In this document: one piece after another, positions 1 to 7,792 of the stretch | How the letters are laid out: every line of letters starts with the position of its first letter | How positions within the stretch are numbered: position 1 is the first letter of the stretch | Source: a bacterium | GTDB taxonomy: Bacteria; Actinomycetota; Thermoleophilia; Solirubrobacterales; Solirubrobacteraceae | Direction of reading: 5' to 3' | DNA: 64,000 nucleotides | Assembly (NCBI GenBank): GCA_021323635.1 | Contig: JAJPKQ010000022.1 | Coordinates: 1 to 64,000 of the forward strand | Notes under the pieces: model-generated | The model's database searches: none | What the model was told of the DNA's origin: nothing | Seen by the model: the letters and a program-made list of their open reading frames with translations, nothing else | Made by a program: the position numbers and the translations under genes

Positions 1-139
1 CGTCAACCTCCATCACGGCGTCGTAGACCGTCTCGCAGGCAACCGGCGCCACGCGCTCTGCGATCAGCGCCGAGAGCAGCGCCTGCTCGCTGAATGTCCC
101 GCGCGGGCCCAGATAGCCCACCGCTATGCGCTCAGCCAC
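1..139 (-). CDS. pheA: Prephenate dehydratase, N-terminal fragment (runs off window start)
   Basis: Minus-strand GTG start at 139 gives VAERIAVGYLGPRGTFSEQALLSALIAERVAPVACETVYDAVMEVD; GPRGTFSEQAL is the typical prephenate dehydratase N-terminus. Confidence 0.85.
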   Translation of the reverse strand, partial: MAERIAVGYLGPRGTFSEQALLSALIAERVAPVACETVYDAVMEVD

Positions 140-154
140 GGTGCCCTGGTCGCC

Positions 155-685
155 TCAGCGGGGCGCTCCCGGAGGCGAGTGGCGCTCCGGCACGGCTGCG
201 AGGCGCACAGCCTCCGCCTCCTCCGGAGAGAGCTCGAGCTCGCCGCGCCCGTTGACCACCTGCTTTGCATAGACACGCGCCTGCTCGCGATGGTGGATGC
301 AGGTCAGCACGATGCCCGAGTGCTCCGCGTCAAGCAGGGCGAGCGAGAGCGACTGGCGGCCGGACTGCTCGTTGTAGGCGTCGTAGCGCACCAGCGCGCG
401 GTTTGCGATCGCCCCGGCAAGCGCGCGCTCGACGGACAGCACGCGCTGATCGACGTTCGCGGAAGCCTCCTCGACGTACTCGCGCAAATCCGCGAAGGAG
501 CGCTGCAGGGCAAGCGCGTGCTCGGCCAAGTCGCGTTTGCCCGATGCGCCAAGCAGCGCACGCTGCGCCTCAAGCAGCGCGCGCAGCCTGAATGCAAGGT
601 AGGCGGCTCCGAGCAGCGCGATCACCGCGACCGCCGCGGCAGCGATCGCGATGACCCCCTGGGTGTCGGTGATCGTCGCGCTCAT
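155..685 (-). CDS. DUF4446 family protein with N-terminal TM segment
   Basis: N-terminal TM, then RYDAYNEQSGRQSLSLALLDAEHSGIVLTCIHHREQARVYAKQVVNGRGELELSPEE, typical of DUF4446. Confidence 0.75.
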   Translation of the reverse strand: MSATITDTQGVIAIAAAAVAVIALLGAAYLAFRLRALLEAQRALLGASGKRDLAEHALALQRSFADLREYVEEASANVDQRVLSVERALAGAIANRALVRYDAYNEQSGRQSLSLALLDAEHSGIVLTCIHHREQARVYAKQVVNGRGELELSPEEAEAVRLAAVPERHSPPGAPR

Positions 686-730
686 CGACGAGCAATTCTG
701 CCGCCTTGGGCGGCGTCGCGCTCCACCACC

Positions 731-1876
731 TCAGCTGAAGACCGCTTCGTAGGTTGCCTTAGCGCCTTCCGGCGTCGCGCCGCCGGGCGGCGGCTGCACC
801 TGCACCGTCACCTTTGCGCCGGCGTTGAGCGGCACCCCTTCGATCGGCACTTCTACGGTCGCGTTGCCTTCGGGCGAGACCTTGCCGATCACGTTGAAGG
901 AGCTGTAGCGCTTGCCCGCCGCTTCGACCGCCGCTTCGACGGTCACGTTGGTGTCCTGCACCGATGTCGGGTTTGTGACCTTGACCGTGAAGATCGGGTT
1001 GGGGCCGGAGTGGACGTGGTTGAGTTCCGGCGGCGCCGCCAGCACGTTTGACCCCACAGCGACGCTTTCGATCGTTGCCGCCTCGCTGCCGGTAGCGGCG
1101 CTCGACTGGCGCCCCGCGGAGAGGTGGCTGCCGGTGCGTTCGACGACGGTCGCGGTTTCGAGCCAGCCGAGGTTGGGCAGGAAGCGCGATGGGCCGACGC
1201 TCTGGCCGGAGGCCCCCGCCTGGGCGAGCGCTTCGTCGATCAGCGGCACGACGCGCTGGGAGTAGATCACGTCCGAGGCGAGGAAGATCTCCATCGCGCC
1301 GGCGATCTGCTTGTAGGCGGTCAGCGCTTCGCCCTGTCCGGAGAGCGCCGTGCCGATGCGCGCGGCGATCTTGCGGATCCCTTCCGAGCGCATGTCAAGC
1401 GCCATCAGCAGTGCCCGCTGCGCCCCTTCGACAGAGCCCGGGACGCTCAGTCGCTGCGCACGCGCGGCCTCCTGTTCAGATTCCTGGGCCAGTTCGTTGA
1501 GCTTCTGTTCGACGCTGCCGCCGCCGCCCTGTTCGGAGCGCGTCCCCGCCAGGGCGGCAAAGAGAGGCGTGCCGACGCCTTCGGCCGATTCCCTGCCGAT
1601 GCGGCTGACTTCGCGCGTGTACGCGGCCACCGCTTCCCCTTCGCCGCCGCTCAGCGCCCCTGCCAGCGCGAGGATGATCAGGATGAGGATGAGGGCGCCC
1701 GCGCCGGCAAGGATGCGCCGGCGAACCATCAGCGCATGGGGATCGGGGCGCGCCGGGTGCGCCCGCGCTCGCGTGGGCGCCCTGGGCGGCGTGCGTGCCC
1801 CCACGTGTACCCGATGCGGGCGGGTGCGCTGCTCCCGCGGCTGATCGGCCTCCTCATCGAAAAACGACAAAGTCAA
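731..1876 (-). CDS. Membrane-anchored hypothetical protein (Arg/Pro-rich cytoplasmic N-terminus, one TM, large extracytoplasmic domain)
   Basis: 381-aa ORF; TM ILAGAGALILILIILALAGAL; cytoplasmic Glu codons GAG, extracytoplasmic mostly GAA. Confidence 0.7.
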   Translation of the reverse strand: MTLSFFDEEADQPREQRTRPHRVHVGARTPPRAPTRARAHPARPDPHALMVRRRILAGAGALILILIILALAGALSGGEGEAVAAYTREVSRIGRESAEGVGTPLFAALAGTRSEQGGGGSVEQKLNELAQESEQEAARAQRLSVPGSVEGAQRALLMALDMRSEGIRKIAARIGTALSGQGEALTAYKQIAGAMEIFLASDVIYSQRVVPLIDEALAQAGASGQSVGPSRFLPNLGWLETATVVERTGSHLSAGRQSSAATGSEAATIESVAVGSNVLAAPPELNHVHSGPNPIFTVKVTNPTSVQDTNVTVEAAVEAAGKRYSSFNVIGKVSPEGNATVEVPIEGVPLNAGAKVTVQVQPPPGGATPEGAKATYEAVFS

Positions 1877-2000
1877 GCTCCTTGTACGCTCTGCAAAGGC
1901 TCAGTATGACTATCCTGCGGCGCCTGGCGCGATCAAGCTGCAAGCTCGCTGCCAGCGCGAACGGGCAGGGAACGGAGCGCGGCAGGCGAAGGCCGATGCG

Positions 2001-3854
2001 ATGCAGACCACGAGGACCCTCTCAGCGCGGGAGGCGCCGGGCGGCAATGCGGCGGGCGCGCAAAGCGCGCGCAGAGCGCCCGCGCCCGATCAGGAGCGGC
2101 GTATCCTCGACGGGCGCTACCGCCTGCTTGAGACGCTTGGCGCGGGCGGCTTCGGCGTCGTCTACCGCGCCTACGACGAAGAGCTCGGCCGCGAGGTCGC
2201 TGTCAAGCAGATCGAGCTGCCGCGGTTGACCGCGCACGCCGGCGGCGCGCTCGCGCTCGCGCGGGCGCGCCAGGAGGCGCTTGCCGCCGCGCGCCTCTCT
2301 CACCCGGCGATCGCTGCACTCTATGAGGCACGCGTCGAGGGCGCCGCCCTGTTCCTGATCTCTGAGCTTGTCGAGGGCGCCTCGCTGCAGGAGCACATCC
2401 GTGATCGCTCACTTGACGAGCGCGCGATCATCGCGGTGGGGATTGCGCTCTGCGAGGCGCTCGAGCACGCCCATGAGCGCGGCGTGGTCCACTGCGATGT
2501 GACCCCTGCAAACGTGCTCGTGACGCCCGCGGCGCTGCTTGGCCGCGCCGAGCGCGGCGCTCGGCCGGCTGCGAAGCTGACGGACTTCGGGAGCGCCCTG
2601 ATCGAGTGGCGCAGCGGCCCCCCGCCGACTCCGGCAGCGACGCTGCGGGAGCCCTCGGCGGTGGTCGGGACGCTCGCGTACATGGCGCCGGAGCAGCGCG
2701 GCGGCAGGCCCTGTGGGCCCGCCACAGACCTCTTTGCCGCCGCGCTCGTGATCTACGTGGCGCTCGCGGGAGAGAACCCGCTGCGCTTGCACGAGCGCCG
2801 GGCGGGCTCCGGCGTCTGCGGGTACCTTCCCCCGCTGGCGCGCCGGCGCAGCGACCTTCCCGAGCCCCTCGCCGCAGCGCTCGAGCGAGCGCTCGCTGGC
2901 GATCCGCAGCTGCGGGGCGGCATCGGCGAGCTGCGCGCAGCGCTGCATCGCGCTGCGGATCAGCTTGAGGCCGCCGGCAACCCGATCGCCCTGGGGAGAT
3001 CGGCTGAGCGCGCTGCGCAGCGGCGCGCGCCATCGGCGGCTGCAAGCGAGGCGGTGCCGCTGACGCGAGTGGTCCCGCGCGAGGCCGTGAAGCGCGCAGG
3101 TCGCCACAGGCCGATCGCAGCGCCGGCGACCGCCGCCGCGCCTGCACCCGCGTCTGCGCCCGTGCTCGCGCGGGAGCACACGCAGAACGCTCTGCGCAGC
3201 GGGCCCAGGATCCACCGGCGCTTGTGGTGGGTAGCCGCCCTGAGCGCAGTGATCCTCACGGCGCTCGCAGGCGAGAGCGCGCTTGCCCTCCTCTGCCTGG
3301 CCGGAGCGTTGCCGCTCGTAGCGCTGCCGCGACGCACCACGCCGGCGCCCGCGCTTGCGCTGCTTGCGCCTGCTCTTGGCGTCGTCGGCCTGGCCGGCGC
3401 CTTTCCGGCGCTGGCAGGCCAAGCGCGCCGGTGGGTCAGCCGCGCGGCGATCGCGCTGCTAGGAGCCTGGTGGACGCTCGCGCTTCAGCCTCTGGCACCA
3501 AGGCTGCTGTGGGTCTGGCCGCCCCGCCCCGACCATCCACCGCGTCTGCACGCAAGCTCCGGCGGGAGCGCTGCGCTGCACTCGCTGGCAGCGTTGGCCA
3601 GCCCGGTGACCGCGGAGGTGCTGGCCGTGTGGGTGCTGGCCGCGGTCCTGCTGCCCTGGGTCGTGCGAGGACGCAGGCCGCTGCACGACCTCGCTGCGGC
3701 GATCGTGTGGTCGGCGCTGGTGGTGGGCGGGACCGGGGCGATCGCAGGCGGAACGATGCCCCGCGGCGCTCTGCTCGGCGCAGCAGCGGCCGCGCTGATT
3801 GCGATTGCCGGGCGAGCGCTGCGTCCCCGGGTGCGCGAAGCGTGCAATGTGTGA
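2001..3854 (+). CDS. Serine/threonine protein kinase with multi-TM C-terminal region
   Basis: GAGGFGVVYRAYDEELGREVAVKQ, HCDVTPANVLV, LTDFGSAL, GTLAYMAPEQR; hydrophobic C-terminus. Confidence 0.88.
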   Translation: MQTTRTLSAREAPGGNAAGAQSARRAPAPDQERRILDGRYRLLETLGAGGFGVVYRAYDEELGREVAVKQIELPRLTAHAGGALALARARQEALAAARLSHPAIAALYEARVEGAALFLISELVEGASLQEHIRDRSLDERAIIAVGIALCEALEHAHERGVVHCDVTPANVLVTPAALLGRAERGARPAAKLTDFGSALIEWRSGPPPTPAATLREPSAVVGTLAYMAPEQRGGRPCGPATDLFAAALVIYVALAGENPLRLHERRAGSGVCGYLPPLARRRSDLPEPLAAALERALAGDPQLRGGIGELRAALHRAADQLEAAGNPIALGRSAERAAQRRAPSAAASEAVPLTRVVPREAVKRAGRHRPIAAPATAAAPAPASAPVLAREHTQNALRSGPRIHRRLWWVAALSAVILTALAGESALALLCLAGALPLVALPRRTTPAPALALLAPALGVVGLAGAFPALAGQARRWVSRAAIALLGAWWTLALQPLAPRLLWVWPPRPDHPPRLHASSGGSAALHSLAALASPVTAEVLAVWVLAAVLLPWVVRGRRPLHDLAAAIVWSALVVGGTGAIAGGTMPRGALLGAAAAALIAIAGRALRPRVREACNV

Positions 3855-3873
3855 CGTAGCATGATGGAAGCGC

Positions 3874-4668
3874 ATGAGCATCCTGCAGTCGATCGAGTCC
3901 ACGCTTGGCGGCCTCCTGGAAGGCACCTTCGGGCGCCTATTCCGCTCCGAGGTGCGGCCGATGGAAATCGCCCACAAGCTCGCTCGCGAGATGGACGAGC
4001 ACCGCACGACCTCGGTCTCGCGGGTCTATGCGCCGAACGAGTTCCTGGTCTGGCTCTCGCCCGAGGATCGCGCCCGCTGGGCGGCGGTCGAGGAGGACCT
4101 GATCGATGAGCTCTGCGCCTACCTGCTCGAGCACGCCCGCCGCGAGTCCCTGACGCTTGCCTCGCGGCCCACTGTTAGCTTCAACACCGACGCGGATCTG
4201 CGCCTCGGCGAATTCGGCATCCAGGCGCGGCTGGTGAAGCTGAGCGACGACGGCGAGCCCGAGCCGCCCGCAGCAGGGGCCCGCATCGATCGGTCACCTG
4301 CGCCAGTCGAGGCGCCCCCGTCCGGCGGGACGATGATCTACAGCTCCGCAGAGCGGCTGGCCGCTCCCCTCGCGCAGCGACAGGCGCCCACGCGCGCGGT
4401 GCTGCTCGTTGCGGGCAGGAGGATCGAGATCGGCCCGACCGCGGTGCTGATCGGACGCTCGAGCGGCTGCGACATCGCCATCGACGACCCGGGCATCTCC
4501 CGCCGCCACGCGGAAATCAGGCCCGCGGCGGGAGGCTTTGAGATCCACGACCTGGGCTCCACAAACGGCGTCTACGTCAACCGCGCCCCGATCGCCGGCA
4601 GCACGCTGCTGGCGCCCGGCGATCGCATCGAGCTCGGTGCAACGGAGCTCGTCTTCGAGGGGTCGTGA
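3874..4668 (+). CDS. fhaA: DUF3662 and FHA domain protein (FhaA-like)
   Basis: N-terminal MSILQSIESTLGGLLEGTFGRLFRSEVRPMEIAHKLAREMDEH and C-terminal FHA (IGRSSGCDIAIDDPGISRRHAEI...LGSTNGVYVN). Confidence 0.9.
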   Translation: MSILQSIESTLGGLLEGTFGRLFRSEVRPMEIAHKLAREMDEHRTTSVSRVYAPNEFLVWLSPEDRARWAAVEEDLIDELCAYLLEHARRESLTLASRPTVSFNTDADLRLGEFGIQARLVKLSDDGEPEPPAAGARIDRSPAPVEAPPSGGTMIYSSAERLAAPLAQRQAPTRAVLLVAGRRIEIGPTAVLIGRSSGCDIAIDDPGISRRHAEIRPAAGGFEIHDLGSTNGVYVNRAPIAGSTLLAPGDRIELGATELVFEGS

Positions 4669-5177
4669 ACACGCTTGAGCCGCTCGCGGTCGCTCTGAAG
4701 TACGGCTTCCTTGCGATCCTCTACCTGTTCCTGCTCTGGGTCGCACGCTCCGCGCTGCGCGACATCTACGGCTCACGGCGCGCGCGCGGCGCCGGTGGGG
4801 GCGCTGGCGGCGCCCCGGCCGCGGACGCAACCGGCATGTATCCGGCGGCGGCGCTGCACCGCTACGACATCGGCCGCCATGCGCCGCGCCTGGTCGTCGA
4901 GCGGGCGCCAGGGCACGAGCCGGGGATGATCTACGACCTCGACGGCTCCGAGCTGCTGCTCGGGCGGGGACCGCGCGCCCAGATCCGGCTCGAGGATCCC
5001 TACGCCTCGGCAAGCCACGCGCGCATCTTCGTGCAGGGAGGCATACTTGCAATCGAAGACCTTGGCTCGACAAATGGGACATACCTCAACGAGGAGCTGC
5101 TCGAGACGCCCCGGCCGCTGCACCCTGGCGATCGCTTGCGCATAGGGGAAAGCGAGTTCGCCTTCGAGACCGACTGA
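4665..5177 (+). CDS. fhaB: FHA domain protein (FhaB-like)
   Basis: TM N-terminus plus FHA: LLLGRGPRAQIRLEDPYASASHARIF...LGSTNGTYLN; overlaps fhaA stop. Confidence 0.88.
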   Translation: MNTLEPLAVALKYGFLAILYLFLLWVARSALRDIYGSRRARGAGGGAGGAPAADATGMYPAAALHRYDIGRHAPRLVVERAPGHEPGMIYDLDGSELLLGRGPRAQIRLEDPYASASHARIFVQGGILAIEDLGSTNGTYLNEELLETPRPLHPGDRLRIGESEFAFETD

Positions 5178-6358
5178 TGGTGCGCGTCAGCGAGCAGTAC
5201 GCAGGCACCGACACGGGCCGCCAGCGGCGGGCCAACGAGGACGCCTTGCTTGCGCGTCCGCCGCTGTTCGTGGTCGCGGACGGCATGGGGGGCGCGCGCG
5301 CCGGCGAGGTCGCCTCGCGCATCGCCGTCGAGAGCTTCCGCAAGGGCGCCGAGACGGACGCCGAGCGCGACCCCGGTGAGACGCTGCGCCGGTGGATCGA
5401 GCAGGCTAACGCTCGCATCCATGAGCTCTCTCGGCGCAACGCCGACCAGGCCGGCATGGGCACGACGCTGACCGCGCTGTTCGTCGGGCCCGAGGAGGTC
5501 ACGCTCGCGCACGTCGGCGACAGTCGCGCCTATCTTCTGCGTGAGGGCCGGCTGAGCCGGCTGACGGAGGATCATTCGCTTGTCGACGAGCTGATCCGCC
5601 AGGGGCGGATCACGCCGGAGGAAGCCCAGGAGCATCCCCAGCGCTCGGTTATCACCCGCGCGCTTGGCCCCGAGCCGGAGGTGCGCGCGGATGTGCGCGT
5701 GCTGCAGGCGCGCGCGGGCGACATCTACATGCTCTGCTCAGACGGCCTCACGACGATGCTCGAGGACAGGGAGCTCGAGCGGATCTTGACCGCGCATGCC
5801 AGCCTGCGGGCGGCGGGCGAGGCGCTGCTGGAGGCGGCCAACGAGGCGGGTGGGCGCGACAACATCACGGTGATCCTGCTGCGGCTGGAGGAGGCGGGCT
5901 CGGACGCCGCTGCGAGCGCCGGCAGGCTGGCGGCGCTCGCGCCCGCGGGCGCCAACGGCGCCGCCGGGCGCCCTGGTCGGCTGCATCCGCGAGCGCCGAT
6001 GCAGAGCGCAGGGGCACACGGCGGGGCGCGTCGCGGCCGTGCGGCGCGGCGGCTTGTTCCCGCCGCGATCGTGCTCCTGGCGCTCATCGGCATCCTTGTC
6101 GCGGGCGGCTACCTGGCCAGCCAGTCGGTCTACTTCCTGGGCACCAACGGCCGTGGGCTGCTGACGATCTACTCCGGCGTTCCCTACAGCCTCCCCGGCG
6201 GCCTCGATCTCTACTCCAAGTACTACGTCTCGGGAGTGCCCGCGAGCGCCATCCCGCCATCGCGGCGAGCGCGCCTGCTCGACAACTCCTGGCGGTCCCA
6301 GGAAGACGTCAGCGCGCTCGTGCGCGAAGTCGAACTTGAAGTCGGGGGCGTGCGGTGA
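5177..6358 (+). CDS. pstP: PP2C-family Ser/Thr protein phosphatase with C-terminal TM and short extracytoplasmic tail
   Basis: TDTGRQRRANEDALL, VADGMGGARAGEVAS, HVGDSRAYLL, LCSDGLTTM, GGRDNITVILL; TM VLLALIGILVAGGYLA. Confidence 0.9.
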   Translation: MVRVSEQYAGTDTGRQRRANEDALLARPPLFVVADGMGGARAGEVASRIAVESFRKGAETDAERDPGETLRRWIEQANARIHELSRRNADQAGMGTTLTALFVGPEEVTLAHVGDSRAYLLREGRLSRLTEDHSLVDELIRQGRITPEEAQEHPQRSVITRALGPEPEVRADVRVLQARAGDIYMLCSDGLTTMLEDRELERILTAHASLRAAGEALLEAANEAGGRDNITVILLRLEEAGSDAAASAGRLAALAPAGANGAAGRPGRLHPRAPMQSAGAHGGARRGRAARRLVPAAIVLLALIGILVAGGYLASQSVYFLGTNGRGLLTIYSGVPYSLPGGLDLYSKYYVSGVPASAIPPSRRARLLDNSWRSQEDVSALVREVELEVGGVR

Positions 6359-7785
6359 ACCGCCCGATCGCGCGGGTCTTCGCCTTGATCGTGGCGCTCT
6401 TCGCCCTGCTGATCGCCTTTGCCTCGCGCTGGACGGTCTTTGAAGCAAGCGCGCTGCGCAGCAACCCGCTCGACCGCCGTCCGCTGATCCTCCAGGAACG
6501 GATCGCACGCGGCTCGATACTCGCCGCCGACGGCGCCGTGCTGGCGCGCTCTGTCCGCAACCGGGAAGGCTTCTACGAACGCTCCTACCCCTTCGGGTCG
6601 CTCTTTGCCACCCCGGTCGGCTACGCCTTCACCGACCTCGGCGAGACTGGCATCGAGCGCTACCGCAACGGCCAGCTCAATGGGCAGACGGGGACAACCA
6701 TTCAGAGCTTCCTGAACGCGCTTCAGGGCAAGGAACCGGAAGGCGACACGGTCGTCACGACTCTCGACGTCCACGCGCAGCAGGTCGCCGCCGAAGCGCT
6801 GCGCGGCTACCGCGGCGCGGTGGTGGCGATCGAACCGCAGACCGGCGCAGTGCGCGTGATGGCCTCCTCGCCGAGCTTCGATCCCAATGCGCTGCGCAGC
6901 AGCGAAGGCTACTCCCGCATCGCCGCCGAAAGCGGCTCGCCGCTGGTCGACCGCGCGGTCCAGTTCGGCTATGCGCCCGGCTCGACATTCAAGGTCGTCA
7001 CCGCCACAGCCGCGTTCAGCTCCGGTCTCTTCACACCCTCCTCGATGCTCTCGGGGCGCAATGGAATCCCGATCTCCGGCGTTCCGATGCACAACGACAA
7101 CAATGAAAGCTTCGGTGAAGTGACGCTCACCAAGGCGCTCGCGCTCTCGATCGACACCGTCTGGGCGCAGGTCGCGGTGCGCGTGGGCAAGGCGCTGATG
7201 GCCAAGTACATGGCCCGCTATGGCTTCGACGCCAAGCCGCACATCGAACTGCCCGCAGAAGAGCTCTCAGCCAGCGGGGAGTACTACGAAGAACACCTGC
7301 TTCCCGTCACAAGCCCGCTCGTCGACGTCGGGCGCATGGGCATCGGGCAGGACAAGCTGAAGGTCACGCCGCTGCAGATGGCGGAGGTCGCGGCGGCGGT
7401 AGCCAACCATGGCACGCTGATGGTGCCACGCCTGACAGAACGCGTCCTAAGCTCGGAAGGCGCGACGATCGAACGCATCCGGCCGGAAGTGCAGTCGCAT
7501 GTGATGAGCGCGAGCACGGCAGAGCAGATAACGGAAATGATGGAAGCTGTCGTGAGGGAAGGGACGGGAGTGCCGGCCCAGATACCGGGCGTCCAGGTCG
7601 CGGGGAAGACCGGCACCGCCGAAACGCAGTTCGGCTCGGCGACCAACAACGCCTGGTTCATAGCGTTCGCACCGGCACGCGCGCCCCGCGCTGCGGTCGC
7701 GGTGACGGTCGAACGGGTCCCGGGCTACGGCGCGACCTACGCTGCGCCTGTGGCCAAGCGCGTGCTGGAAAGCCTGATCGGATGA
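6355..7785 (+). CDS. pbpA: Penicillin-binding transpeptidase (PbpA / class B PBP)
   Basis: N-terminal TM; YAPGSTFKVVTATAAF (SxxK), KTGTAETQFG (KTG box), SIDTVWAQVA region. Confidence 0.9.
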   Translation: MNRPIARVFALIVALFALLIAFASRWTVFEASALRSNPLDRRPLILQERIARGSILAADGAVLARSVRNREGFYERSYPFGSLFATPVGYAFTDLGETGIERYRNGQLNGQTGTTIQSFLNALQGKEPEGDTVVTTLDVHAQQVAAEALRGYRGAVVAIEPQTGAVRVMASSPSFDPNALRSSEGYSRIAAESGSPLVDRAVQFGYAPGSTFKVVTATAAFSSGLFTPSSMLSGRNGIPISGVPMHNDNNESFGEVTLTKALALSIDTVWAQVAVRVGKALMAKYMARYGFDAKPHIELPAEELSASGEYYEEHLLPVTSPLVDVGRMGIGQDKLKVTPLQMAEVAAAVANHGTLMVPRLTERVLSSEGATIERIRPEVQSHVMSASTAEQITEMMEAVVREGTGVPAQIPGVQVAGKTGTAETQFGSATNNAWFIAFAPARAPRAAVAVTVERVPGYGATYAAPVAKRVLESLIG

Positions 7786-7792
7786 GGTCGAC

